Source: Buttiauxella gaviniae ATCC 51604
GTDB taxonomy: Bacteria > Pseudomonadota > Gammaproteobacteria > Enterobacterales > Enterobacteriaceae
NCBI RefSeq assembly: GCF_001654835.1
Contig: NZ_LXEP01000008.1
Coordinates: 1-64,000, forward strand
Direction: 5' to 3'
Length of the DNA stretch: 64,000 nt
Shown here one piece after another: positions 1 to 8,550 of the stretch. The notes beneath the pieces are model-generated. The model made no database searches. It worked only from the letters and a program-made list of their open reading frames with translations, and was not told where the DNA came from. Made by a program: the position numbers and the translations under genes. Numbering within the stretch: the stretch's first letter is position 1; every line of letters starts with the position of its first letter.

Positions 1-680
1 TCAGTCAGTGGAACGTGAGCCGGAGTCAGCTCCGTCTGCGGTACAAATGCGGGTGTCAGTTCGGTCTGCGGCACAAATGCAGGCGTCAGCTCCGTCTGCG
101 GCACTTCTGCTGGCGTCGGCGTAGTAAGCGGTGTCTCCACTACATGAGCCACAACTTCGGCCAGGGGAAGGTCATCAGAAATACTTAAGGAATCGTTTGC
201 TGGAGAAATAAACGTATCAAATTGGTTGTGATCGTGAACAAGAGAACCGAGACCCGCTGTTGGAAAACCTGAAGTAGCATCAACTACTTCGCCAGTCAGC
301 TCCACTCGTTCAATAAAATGCCCGCCGCCACCAGTTCCAGCTTCGATTGGCGCTTCATTACCCGCAGCAGTTGCATCCAGGGCTTTAGTCGGGTCAACAC
401 CATCTGTAATTGCCTGCTGTAGTGCTGCGACATCATCAGTCGCGTGCTCAGTATTAGCTGCGGCAGTTACGCCGCTTTGATCACTCCAGTGGCTATTACG
501 CCCCATATCCATTGTATGACCATCGGATAAGTTCACCGTTAATGCGCCGTTAGCACTGGTTACGATTTCTTCTCCAGCGAAGATTCGATCCCCTTCATGC
601 AGTTCACGCTGAGTTCCATCAACAGCAATAGCAAAAACCTGTCCAATGACTACTTTGACGATACCGAGAATGTTGTGCAA
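1..680 (-). CDS. LapA-type giant adhesin, N-terminal retention module (partial)
   Basis: N-terminal 226 codons of a protein running off the left edge. I read it from a TTG codon at 680: an in-frame TAA lies 30 bases upstream, there is no ATG or GTG between, and AGGGG sits about 9 bases before. The product opens HNILGIVKVVIGQVF and continues DGTQRELHEGDRIFAGEEI, the pattern of 'retention module' type I-secreted RTX adhesins. Residues 104-107 are TAAG, followed by a glycine run. In Pseudomonas LapA a TAAG site near residue 108 is cut by the periplasmic protease LapG, whose access is controlled by c-di-GMP through LapD; that is known of the family, not shown here. From about residue 190 a 10-residue unit (VPQTELTPAF) repeats. 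The secretion genes and C-terminal RTX region are outside the window. Confidence 0.85.
   Translation of the reverse strand, partial: MHNILGIVKVVIGQVFAIAVDGTQRELHEGDRIFAGEEIVTSANGALTVNLSDGHTMDMGRNSHWSDQSGVTAAANTEHATDDVAALQQAITDGVDPTKALDATAAGNEAPIEAGTGGGGHFIERVELTGEVVDATSGFPTAGLGSLVHDHNQFDTFISPANDSLSISDDLPLAEVVAHVVETPLTTPTPAEVPQTELTPAFVPQTELTPAFVPQTELTPAHVPLT
5..114 (-). repeat. 30-bp coding tandem repeat in the adhesin linker
   Basis: Three near-identical 30-bp units (about 25-54, 55-84, 85-114) plus a diverged fourth at the edge encode the 10-residue unit VPQTELTPAF. Differences are mostly silent, so the protein repeat is being kept. It is a Pro/Thr-rich linker between the retention module and the extracellular part. 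It continues past the window edge, so copy number is unknown. Confidence 0.8.
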
Positions 681-709
681 ACCACTTGCCCCTGAATATT
701 GATATTACA

Positions 710-905
710 TATACCCGTCATACTTCAAGTTGCATGTGCGTTGGCAATACTCGCTCCCACCAGTCACTTACTTGATTAAGCTCCCGGGGATTAATGAGAG
801 ACTCCTGTCTCTCACCGGAGGCCAGCCTTTGGCTGGTCAAATTCGTTCCCGACGAATTTGTCACTGCGTCGCCGCCTTCCTACAACTCGAATTATTTTGG
901 GTATA
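710..905. repeat. ERIC element with an internal hairpin-rich insertion
   Basis: The left end TATACCCGTCATACTTCAAG and the right end (ACTCGAATTATTTTGGGTATA, inverted) are the termini of the enterobacterial repetitive intergenic consensus, as is the internal CAGTCACTTACTT...AAGCTCCCGGGGATT. A normal ERIC is about 127 bp; this one is 196 bp. The excess of about 70 bp lies between the central stem and the right-hand GCCGCCTTCC block. ERICs with insertions of about this size are known from other enterobacteria (recalled, not checked). Confidence 0.85.
796..860 (+). repeat. Three-hairpin module inserted in the ERIC
   Basis: Three consecutive perfect hairpins. H1 is GAGAGAC-TCCT-GTCTCTC (796-813), H2 is CCAGCC-TTT-GGCTGG (822-836), and H3 has the 9-bp stem CAAATTCGT with loop TCCCG (838-860). 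The same order of hairpins, with the same H3 loop and changed but still paired stems, occurs on the minus strand at 36398-36464 downstream of tRNA-Lys. This suggests a mobile or structured RNA module rather than chance palindromes. Confidence 0.75.
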
Positions 906-1625
906 GATGCAACAAAATAAAAATTTCGACGTGTCACTTTGTCTAAAAATGAACATCTTTCTTTAATTAAAATATTAGTATTAACTTTTTATTCACAATG
1001 AGTTCTGTATAAAATACGCGCTACAGCCAGCTACATAATAACTTACACTAAAAAATATAGTGAGGAACATCTCAAATAATAAAAAATTCATTTCCCAGAA
1101 AGAAATCAGGCTGATTCATATGCAAGCCTATTAAAATAAAAAACAAAACATCCACTTTTGAATAATCATGGCATTTATTATGCAAAATCGCTCTAAGTGC
1201 ATAAATAACACAGTGATATTATATATTTGTATCCATGGTGTTAAGATGTTATCACTAAAGAAATAATGTCCATTATTCTACATTCCAAATCAAACTCACT
1301 CAGATTTATCGTAGGCAATAAATTAAACAGCAGTTTTAAAACCTACAAAGATATAACTAATAAGATATTCACTCTGTAATTATCTAATTTAAAAGTGCTT
1401 CGTTCACTGCCAATATTGATGGTTATTTCAACACCTGTCGCATAACCTTGATTACAGTATAAATAATTTCATTCTCTCTCTTGCCGGTGAACTAAACTTT
1501 GCAAGAAGCCCGTACAACAGCAGCCCCATCATTTACATAATGAAATTATCTGTAAAGATTTGAACGGGACAGACATTTTGGCAAGAATGAGAATACCCAC
1601 GCGCTCACCACTTTTGGGAAACTAG
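906..1625. other. AT-rich non-coding stretch
   Basis: About 720 bases between the ERIC and the MipA-like gene, markedly richer in A and T than the flanking genes. I see no convincing reading frame, RNA gene or strong terminator. It must hold the promoter of the MipA-like gene and perhaps that of the adhesin. Long A/T runs would suit silencing by H-NS, which is inference. Confidence 0.5.
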
Positions 1626-2423
1626 ATGAGACCAGACCGACAGTTTGCTGCACTCTGCTCCCTGCTGTTAATAAGTACATACGCGAAAGCCGAAGTTGAT
1701 CTTGGCTCCTTAGACTTATTCGCCAAGGACAATGTCACCAGCCCCATCCCTAAAGGCCTGGTCCTGGGCGGGGCTGTCATTAGTGGCACGCCACGTTACG
1801 AGGCGCAGAAAAATGATACTTATATCATCCCCGGCGCTGTCTATTTTGGCGAACAATTTATGTATCTGGGCGACCGTGCGCGCTACTACTTTCACCTGGA
1901 CGATAAAGTAGCTGCTTATGCATATGGCAGGTTCCGCTTTGGTAACCTTGACCCCGATGATGAAGATGCATTCGACGGGATGAACAAGCGAAAATCAGAG
2001 TTAGAAGCTGGTGTCGGTGGAACTCTCATTACCCCTTACGCCCTGCTTAGTGCGCGAATTAGTTCAGATGTAACAGGCCGTAGTAATGGTCAGGAATTAT
2101 TGCTGTGGGCTGATTTTCCAATCATTAAGGGAAATTTGTTGGTTATGCCCGGCATGGGGATGATGATTCGCAGCGATAAGATGGCGAACTATTACTTCGG
2201 CGGTGTCTCGAAAAGCGAAGCAACACCTGAACGCTCGGAATGGGATACCGGTACTACCTTCTCCCCAATGGCTGCAGTAATTACCAGCTATCGCTTCAAT
2301 TCCAAATGGCTAGGAATGTTTGCTGCCAACTATGAATTTTATGACAAAGATATCGCTGATAGTCCAATCGTTCAGCATAACGGAGAGCTGTATGGGCTCC
2401 TTGCCGTCGGCTATATCTGGTAG
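1626..2423 (+). CDS. MipA/OmpV family outer-membrane protein
   Basis: 265 residues. Residues 1-22 form a signal peptide with probable cleavage AKA|EV. The rest has alternating polar and aromatic strands typical of a small beta-barrel, and the protein ends in aromatic GYIW as expected for outer-membrane assembly. The segments TPRYEAQKNDTYIIPGA, YYFHLDDKV and the terminal DSPIV...GLLAVGY fit MipA/OmpV. E. coli MipA scaffolds murein synthases; other members are porins or antibiotic-related. I would not carry the MipA role over without testing. Monocistronic, followed by a strong terminator. No good ribosome site precedes the ATG. Confidence 0.8.
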   Translation: MRPDRQFAALCSLLLISTYAKAEVDLGSLDLFAKDNVTSPIPKGLVLGGAVISGTPRYEAQKNDTYIIPGAVYFGEQFMYLGDRARYYFHLDDKVAAYAYGRFRFGNLDPDDEDAFDGMNKRKSELEAGVGGTLITPYALLSARISSDVTGRSNGQELLLWADFPIIKGNLLVMPGMGMMIRSDKMANYYFGGVSKSEATPERSEWDTGTTFSPMAAVITSYRFNSKWLGMFAANYEFYDKDIADSPIVQHNGELYGLLAVGYIW

Positions 2424-2432
2424 AGATAAATA

Positions 2433-2478
2433 TGCTGAGTCAGGTTCTAATAAATAAACTGACTCAGCAATAGTTTTT
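2433..2478 (+). terminator. Rho-independent terminator after the MipA-like gene
   Basis: Perfect 11-bp inverted repeat TGCTGAGTCAG ... CTGACTCAGCA around a 15-base loop, followed by ATAGTTTTT. It lies 10 bases past the stop codon. Confidence 0.8.
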
Positions 2479-2622
2479 GCTTATATCTCAGCAACCGTGC
2501 AATTTATTATCTCCGGTTGATGATAATATTTTATAAACTTTAGCCTCTCAAATAAATGGCATTACCCATTGAGTTTGCAGCGTGATTTATTCAACGCAGA
2601 GGCCAGCACAAGGTATTGATAT

Positions 2623-3825
2623 TTACTGGGTGCTTCGTGTGCTCAATGCCATTACCGCACTGGCTACGGTGAACAAGCCAATAATCCAGGCCATTGTCCA
2701 CGGCGTTCCATCACTGAGCAGTGCCAACAGCAACGAAGAGATAATCCCGCTGCCGTACTGCAATGACCCCATAAAGGCGGATGCGGAACCAGCAACGTTT
2801 GGTACTGAATCCAGCGCGGCGGCGGTAGAGGTTGCGGCAATAATGCCGTTCATCGAGAAGAAGACAAAAACGGCCGCCACAATCAAAATCAACCCACCAA
2901 TTTCTAGCTTCGCAGCAGCGGCCAGAACCAGAGCGGCAACGGCGGCAGTAACGACGGCGAATTTAAGCAACACTTCCAACGGATAACGCTGCACCAGACG
3001 GCGGTTTATCACGCTCATGCCCATCAGCCCAACAATGTTCAACGCAAATAGCCAACCGTAGTGCTGCGGCTCCACGCCAAAATAAGTGATGTAGACAAAC
3101 GGCGAGCCGGTAATAAACGCGTAGGCCGCGACGTAATAGAAGGTCAGGCACAGGGTAAAACGCATGAAAGTAGTGTTCGTTAGTAGCGCGTAGTAGTTAC
3201 GAAATGCGCTGGGTAACGAGGCTTTTACCCGCTTTTCTTGCGGCAATGTTTCAGGCAACCAGAACAGTGAAATAAACATCATCCCGCCAATCACTGCCAG
3301 CAACCAAAAAATTGCGTGCCAGGAGGTGATTTTAATCATCTGCCCACCGAGCAGTGGCCCGGCAATGGGTGCAATCGCCATAATGATCATTAATGTTGAT
3401 AGCATTTGCGCGGCACGCGTCCGGCTAAACAAATCGCGGATCATCGCTCGCGCCAGCATCGGCCCGGTGCAGGCACCCAGAGCCTGGAACACGCGCCAGA
3501 AAACAATCTGCGAAATGTCGGTGGAAAGTGCGCAGCCTACTGAGCCAATCATAAACAGCCCCATACCAATAAATAAGGGCAGGCGGCGGCCAAAGTGATC
3601 GCTTAACGGCCCCCAAATCAACTGGGCGACACAAAAGCCCATTAAGAACCCGGTTATCGTCAGTTCTGCATTGCCGTGCAGGTCCTGGGCCATTAACGGC
3701 ATGGCTGGCAAATAAATATCAGTCGATAAAGAAGTGAACGCCATTAACGCGCTAAGAATAATCACGAAAGAGAGGCCGGCCGTTTTACTGGCTGCGGTCT
3801 GCACGCGCGCCTGAGAGTCAATCAT
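2623..3825 (-). CDS. Bcr/CflA-type multidrug efflux MFS transporter
   Basis: 400 residues with about 12 membrane segments, proton-driven drug/H+ antiporter of the DHA1 class. The signature STDIYLPAMP is at 34-43 and the loop 2-3 motif GPLSDHFGRR at 72-81, both typical of the Bcr/CflA subfamily (bicyclomycin, chloramphenicol, florfenicol exporters). Transcribed away from the divergent SDR gene. The start ATG lacks a clear Shine-Dalgarno, so an internal start is possible. Substrate cannot be read from the sequence. Confidence 0.85.
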   Translation of the reverse strand: MIDSQARVQTAASKTAGLSFVIILSALMAFTSLSTDIYLPAMPLMAQDLHGNAELTITGFLMGFCVAQLIWGPLSDHFGRRLPLFIGMGLFMIGSVGCALSTDISQIVFWRVFQALGACTGPMLARAMIRDLFSRTRAAQMLSTLMIIMAIAPIAGPLLGGQMIKITSWHAIFWLLAVIGGMMFISLFWLPETLPQEKRVKASLPSAFRNYYALLTNTTFMRFTLCLTFYYVAAYAFITGSPFVYITYFGVEPQHYGWLFALNIVGLMGMSVINRRLVQRYPLEVLLKFAVVTAAVAALVLAAAAKLEIGGLILIVAAVFVFFSMNGIIAATSTAAALDSVPNVAGSASAFMGSLQYGSGIISSLLLALLSDGTPWTMAWIIGLFTVASAVMALSTRSTQ

Positions 3826-4021
3826 AGAATTTCGTACCCAAATAAGTCAGGCGCTTATAGTAACGACTGCGCGCAAAAAGATAATCCAGGATAATCGGAT
3901 AGCCATTATGAATCGTGCTCATGAATGTATTTAACGCCAGGGGAAATCCTGGTTGCTCTCCAGCCTGCCGAGTTTGTCCTAAGCTTACTGTCTGCGTTTG
4001 AAATGCCAACAGGAGAAAAGT

Positions 4022-4930
4022 ATGAGTGATAACAAAAACATACCCGCAAACCGTAACGAAACACACGCAGATCAATTCCCTACCCCACCCTTTCCCCATC
4101 AAAAACAGCCTTTCCCTGGGCTTGCCGGGAAAATGACGCCGCGCCCCGATCACGGCGAAACATCCTATAAAGGCAGTGGCCGTCTGGCGGGGAAAAAGGC
4201 ACTGATAACCGGTGGTGATTCCGGGATTGGCCGGGCGGTAGCTATCGCCTTTGCGCGCGAAGGTGCGGATGTTGCAATCAACTATCTGCCTGAAGAAGAG
4301 GAAGATGCTAAAGAGGTTATCGAATTGATTCGCGAGGCTGGGCGTAAAGCGGTTGCCATTCCCGGAGATATTCGCGAAGAGTCATTCTGCCAACAGCTGG
4401 TGAAACAGGCTGCGCAAGAGCTTGAGGGATTGGATCTGCTGGTGAACAATGCGGGTCGTCAGCAGTATTGCGAGTCGATTAAAGATCTCACTACAGAAGC
4501 CTTTGATGCGACGTTCAAGACCAATGTTTACGCCATGTTCTGGATAACTAAAGCCGCGTTAGATTATCTGCCGCGCGGTGCATCTATTATTAATACCTCG
4601 TCGGTTCAGGCATATCTCCCCAGCGAAATTCTGCTCGATTATGCCCAGACCAAAGCGGCCATCGTGGCATTCACTAAGTCGCTGGCAAAACAGCTTGGGC
4701 CAGAAGGCATCCGGGTGAATGCGGTCGCTCCCGGCCCTTACTGGACGGTTTTGCAGTGTTCCGGCGGTCAGCCACAAGAGAAAATTGAAAAATTCGGTGA
4801 GTCCGCGCCGCTTGGCAGACCAGGGCAGCCTGCAGAAATTGCCGGGATGTATGTGACGCTTGCCTCGCCTGAGTCGAGCTTTACGTCAGGCCAGGTGTGG
4901 TGTTCAGATGGTGGTACCGGGACGCTGTAA
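4022..4930 (+). CDS. SDR family oxidoreductase (YghA/glucose-dehydrogenase-like)
   Basis: 302 residues, NAD(P)-dependent short-chain dehydrogenase. I chose the ATG at 4022 because AGGAGA lies 6 bases before it; a longer frame begins at 3998. The first 50 residues are a polar, Pro/His-rich extension (HADQFPTPPFPHQKQPFPG) seen in the stress-related YghA/YhdF group. The Rossmann motif TGGDSGIG is at 63-70 and NNAG at 142-145. The catalytic set is Ser194, Tyr207 and Lys211 (YAQTK). All key residues are intact. Substrate unknown. It shares a terminator with the convergent DUF421 gene. Confidence 0.88.
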   Translation: MSDNKNIPANRNETHADQFPTPPFPHQKQPFPGLAGKMTPRPDHGETSYKGSGRLAGKKALITGGDSGIGRAVAIAFAREGADVAINYLPEEEEDAKEVIELIREAGRKAVAIPGDIREESFCQQLVKQAAQELEGLDLLVNNAGRQQYCESIKDLTTEAFDATFKTNVYAMFWITKAALDYLPRGASIINTSSVQAYLPSEILLDYAQTKAAIVAFTKSLAKQLGPEGIRVNAVAPGPYWTVLQCSGGQPQEKIEKFGESAPLGRPGQPAEIAGMYVTLASPESSFTSGQVWCSDGGTGTL

Positions 4931-4931
4931 A

Positions 4932-4979
4932 GTGCGGCCACAGAACGGGGATGCCTTTCTCCGTTCTGGCACTTTATTT
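4932..4979. terminator. Terminator between the convergent SDR and DUF421 genes
   Basis: Stem CAGAACGG ... CCGTTCTG, extended outward by GTGC/GCAC, then TTTATTT on the plus strand. It lies between two convergent stop codons and overlaps the last codons of the DUF421 gene. Confidence 0.65.
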
Positions 4980-5420
4980 GGATTCTGGGACGATGGAGAT
5001 ATGACCGTTGGTTTCCAGGATCGCAAACTTAATTTCATCAAGCCGGGTAATGCCGTGGTCAACTCTCGCCATTAACAAAATATCGTCGCAGGAAATATCG
5101 GCTTTTTTCATTTTGTCCTGAAAAAGGTAGCCATTTTCCACCAGAATAACCGGCGTTCCATCAAGTAGATCATCCGCTCCCGGCAGATATTTTTTAATCA
5201 TGCCAAACAGAATATCCACCACAATTAAAGTGACGATCGTAATCATCGCGCCGGTCACTGAAAAATCATTTCCCAGCAGTGCCTGTTGGGTGGCCTCACT
5301 AATAATCAGCAGTAATATCAGGTCAAAAGAGGTCATTTGCAGCAGGGCACGCCGACCCGCAATCTTAAAAACCACCATCAATATCAAGTAAATGGCAAGA
5401 GCCCTTAATACCATATCCAT
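4974..5420 (-). CDS. DUF421 family membrane protein (YetF-like)
   Basis: 148 residues, three hydrophobic segments in the first 80 residues followed by a soluble domain. The sequences RLALYLxL-like VLRALAIYLILM, IAGRRALLQMT, SEATQQALLGND and LDGTPVILVENG are hallmarks of DUF421. Function is not known; some Bacillus members affect spore or envelope stability. Length is short but usual for the minimal enterobacterial form. The preceding gene ends 12 bases upstream, so the two are probably one operon. GAGGTGG precedes the start. Confidence 0.8.
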   Translation of the reverse strand: MDMVLRALAIYLILMVVFKIAGRRALLQMTSFDLILLLIISEATQQALLGNDFSVTGAMITIVTLIVVDILFGMIKKYLPGADDLLDGTPVILVENGYLFQDKMKKADISCDDILLMARVDHGITRLDEIKFAILETNGHISIVPESK

Positions 5421-5432
5421 TGTCTGGCCACC

Positions 5433-5939
5433 TCAGGGATAGATAATTTGCCGGAATGTAATATCCGGTCCGCCATCAACCGCTATCGTGCTTTTAATCA
5501 GGCCTGCTTTCATCGGGGTAAGACTTAGCCACAGTGTTTGCTGCGCACCTGCTGTAGGTTTGTCATATTCAACGATCATTTCTCCATTAAGGCTGTACAT
5601 TTTATCCGGCTGCGGTTGCAGAGAATCAACGCGAAAACTCTCCATAAAATCACCGCCAAAAATAATACGGTTGTGATCACCAAGGGATGAGACTGAAACA
5701 ATTTTCATGTCAGCATCACTCATCAGCCGATTGAATTTTTCATAATGAAGGGAAAGCGAGCCATTGGTATTGGAAAGGTGAGAATCACTCAGATATCCCT
5801 TTGAAAATATCCCGCACAAGGCGGCAACAACAATCAGCAACAGCAGGACAAAACCATAGCGCCGCACCTGAAAGTCAAAGTTAAGCCAGAACGGTTTTTC
5901 GACAACGGGTGAAGATTTATCGGCGGGTGTTATTTTCAT
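5433..5939 (-). CDS. Hypothetical single-pass membrane protein
   Basis: 168 residues, not recognised. A short basic cytoplasmic N-terminus is followed by one membrane segment at about 29-46 (YGFVLLLLIVVAALCGIF), then about 120 residues predicted outside with beta-rich character (MYSLNGEMIVEYDKP, QTLWLSLTPMKAG). It is upstream of, and 12 bases from, the DUF421 gene and so probably co-transcribed with it. Its outward domain may partner DUF421, which is inference from position only. Confidence 0.65.
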   Translation of the reverse strand: MKITPADKSSPVVEKPFWLNFDFQVRRYGFVLLLLIVVAALCGIFSKGYLSDSHLSNTNGSLSLHYEKFNRLMSDADMKIVSVSSLGDHNRIIFGGDFMESFRVDSLQPQPDKMYSLNGEMIVEYDKPTAGAQQTLWLSLTPMKAGLIKSTIAVDGGPDITFRQIIYP

Positions 5940-6063
5940 TATTTCAATCCAGCCAGAAGAAAAGATTTAGCCACACCATGATGAAAGTAACATCACTCAA
6001 TTGAGCTTAGTCAAAGGGAAGAACCTCCGCCATGATTCGGAAAACGGAGAGTCCCTAAGTGGT

Positions 6064-8151
6064 TCATTTTTTAACCAGAACTGAACATAACTCTTGTAAT
6101 GGAAGCGGTCGGTGAAATAAGAATCCCTGCGCATAGGATACACCGGCAGAGAACACTTTTTTTCTCTCGTCCTCAGTTTCAACGCCTTCAATAAGAACCA
6201 TTGCATTTGTTCCCTTGCAAAGAGTCACAACATTTTTTAGAAAGCAAAATCCATTATCTTTATTAAGATTTTGCACTAAGCTTCTGTCTAATTTTATTTT
6301 ATCAAGATCATATTCATTGATATATGAAATAGTTGAGTAGCCAGAGCCAAAATCATCAAGAGAAATTTTAACCCCCAAGGCTTTAATTTCGCTCAAACAC
6401 TTTGAAAGCATTTTCGGATCACTTATTTTTTGCGATTCGGTTATCTCAAACTCTAACACCCATCCATTTGGCAAAGGCTCACTTAAACATTTTTTAATGA
6501 TAGAGTGTAGTCGATTATCACTCAATGTTTGTGGCGACATGTTAATACACATTGTATAGCCTTTGAAGCCTAAAAGCTGGGTGCGGATTATATTAACCAC
6601 AGTCTGTAAAACCCAAAAATCTATTTCAGGCATTAAATTTAAACGTTCATAATATTCAAGAAAAACAGGAGGTGTTATTGTGCCATCTTTAGCTTTATGA
6701 CGAATAAGTGCTTCGCAACCAATGATTTCATTTTCAGGGAGTTTCACCTGAGGTTGAAAATATAAAATGAAATCACCATTTTTTCTGAGATTATTTATTT
6801 TATCTTGTGCAATGAAATGATCATTCATTTCTGCCAGGTAGTTATTGCTACGGACGGAATTAAATTCAGCGGGATGATTAATCACTTCATTTTGTGATAA
6901 CAGACTGACATTTAAATCTTGCAGTATCTTATCATTAAAATTAATTCGAGACTCCATGACCTTCAGAAAAGCGTGATAAATTTTCGCACCAATAGCAATA
7001 ACCATTATTTGTAACACGACCATTCTTACCGACCCTCCGCTTGCCAGCCATGCATTCATCAGTGGTGGCGTAACCCATGAAAATTGACTCTGCAAAGGTG
7101 GAATGAGCCCGACGATGGTTGCTACATAGGCCACTGTATAGTTCATCATAGGCACTAAAATAAAGGGGATAATCATTATCGGATTGAGGACGATGGGCAC
7201 GCCAAACAGTAGCGTGTCATTGGTGTTAAATATTGATAAAGGCGCAGAAACGCTGAGTAGTTTACGATAATATTTTTTATCGCTGAATAGCATCGCTGCA
7301 GCAAGGCTAAGCGTTGAACCACTGCCACCAATATTGCACCAGACGTTAAAAAACATACTACTGATCACATTTAACGTTGCATGGCCTGCATGCCAGGCAG
7401 CAATGTTATTGTTAGTGGAAAGGACTAATGAGTGTAATTGTGTTTCTAATAAATTTTCGCCGTTGAGGCCAAAGAACCAGGAAGCCCCACAGAATAATAA
7501 ATATATCAACCCGTGAAAATAATCACTCGGGTATAAAGAGCGCGCCACTCCACTAACAATAAAATATAAATCCCCTTTCCATAACTTGATAAGCGAACCA
7601 CATAAATAAAGCAGTATAAATGCCAGCGCAGCGCCACAAAATAAATACCATGCGAAAAACCTTTCATGTTTACGATCATGAATATAGTTAATTGTTTTTT
7701 CGCATACTATACCGGTTGTCGCACCAAGAAGCATGGATGCAGAAATATTAACATCCAGAAAGAAGTAAGGTGACTCGCTAAAAAAGCTACTCACTATAAT
7801 TAACACACCTAAGTTAATTAAAGCCAAACTCATTGGGGGTATTCTGTTACGCCTTGCAAAGTGCATAGATAAGAAGACATTCAACATTATTGGAGCTATT
7901 TTTACCAAACCTTCTTTTAAAAGCGACAACCATGAATATATATTTTCGAACCCAGCAATTAAGGAGACACTTGAAATAAGCTCTAGCATACCGCATGCAA
8001 CGAAAAGCGGGACCATTGCCATGGTGCTTGAGGCGATAGCATTAAAAAGTCTGCTATTAACGATACAACTCACCACCTGCGAGCCCGCCCCCTCTTTACA
8101 AAAGATAAAAAACTTTCTCACTACCACCTCAAAGAAAAACAGGCTGAACAC
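6064..8151 (-). CDS. PTS EIIC-like membrane domain fused to an EAL phosphodiesterase
   Basis: 695 residues from the GTG at 8151. A GTG at 8121 (residue 11), with GAGG 5 bases before it, is a better start. Residues 30-400 are an EIIC domain of the lactose/cellobiose type: NIGGSGSTLSLAAAM at 273-287 and NDTLLFGVPIVLNP at 311-324. There is no EIIA or EIIB. Residues about 455-690 are an EAL domain with EALIRH (480), INMS (N537), EITE (569-572), DDFGSG (599-604), K620, IEGVE (654-658) and QGF. All metal and catalytic residues look present, so it should hydrolyse c-di-GMP. Presumably sugar binding or transport state controls the enzyme; that is inference. Confidence 0.85.
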   Translation of the reverse strand: MFSLFFFEVVVRKFFIFCKEGAGSQVVSCIVNSRLFNAIASSTMAMVPLFVACGMLELISSVSLIAGFENIYSWLSLLKEGLVKIAPIMLNVFLSMHFARRNRIPPMSLALINLGVLIIVSSFFSESPYFFLDVNISASMLLGATTGIVCEKTINYIHDRKHERFFAWYLFCGAALAFILLYLCGSLIKLWKGDLYFIVSGVARSLYPSDYFHGLIYLLFCGASWFFGLNGENLLETQLHSLVLSTNNNIAAWHAGHATLNVISSMFFNVWCNIGGSGSTLSLAAAMLFSDKKYYRKLLSVSAPLSIFNTNDTLLFGVPIVLNPIMIIPFILVPMMNYTVAYVATIVGLIPPLQSQFSWVTPPLMNAWLASGGSVRMVVLQIMVIAIGAKIYHAFLKVMESRINFNDKILQDLNVSLLSQNEVINHPAEFNSVRSNNYLAEMNDHFIAQDKINNLRKNGDFILYFQPQVKLPENEIIGCEALIRHKAKDGTITPPVFLEYYERLNLMPEIDFWVLQTVVNIIRTQLLGFKGYTMCINMSPQTLSDNRLHSIIKKCLSEPLPNGWVLEFEITESQKISDPKMLSKCLSEIKALGVKISLDDFGSGYSTISYINEYDLDKIKLDRSLVQNLNKDNGFCFLKNVVTLCKGTNAMVLIEGVETEDERKKVFSAGVSYAQGFLFHRPLPLQELCSVLVKK

Positions 8152-8550
8152 CTAGCTGTCAGAATAATTTATATAAATTAAACAATCAGATTATTCGTAA
8201 AACATTAATGATATTTCGTTGTAAGCTACTCATTAATCTGGTTAATTTAGTGTTTGTTTTTTGTTAATTTAATTTTAGTCAAAAACACTTTTTTAGTCTT
8301 GAACGATTAATCATGACATATAACTCTTGAACAACGATCGACAATTACCGCAGTATAATACAATATTATTTAATATTCAGACACACTCTAAAATAGCCAA
8401 TAAAATACAATCCACTCTTTAATGTCAATGTTAAGCACAAATTGAGAAAGCAAAAAAAATTTTATTAGAATGTTTTTTTGCTTTCCATATTGCTGAGTGA
8501 GTTGTGATTTTACGTAGCTAACTACTTCAAGAGAGTTTTCGGGATTTATT
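8152..8550. other. AT-rich intergenic region upstream of the EIIC-EAL gene
   Basis: About 400 bases between the EIIC-EAL start and the pxpA stop. It must contain the EIIC-EAL promoter. Apart from the inverted repeat at 8446-8485, I see no gene or recognised operator. Frames here are short and run into pxpA in the wrong frame. Confidence 0.45.
8446..8485 (-). terminator. 13-bp inverted repeat, possible pxpA terminator
   Basis: GAAAGCAAAAAAA and its exact complement TTTTTTTGCTTTC are separated by 14 bases, about 65 bases beyond the pxpA stop. The stem ends in an A/T run that would give a U-rich stretch in the transcript, but it is weak in G/C, so the terminator role is tentative. Confidence 0.4.

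Noticed and set aside
5-114. Short tandem repeats that could suggest a CRISPR array
   Set aside because: The 30-bp units have no spacers and translate into a periodic protein linker continuous with the adhesin frame.
2582-2986. 134-residue plus-strand frame opposite the Bcr/CflA gene
   Set aside because: It is antisense to a clear transporter and has no ribosome site or recognisable domain.
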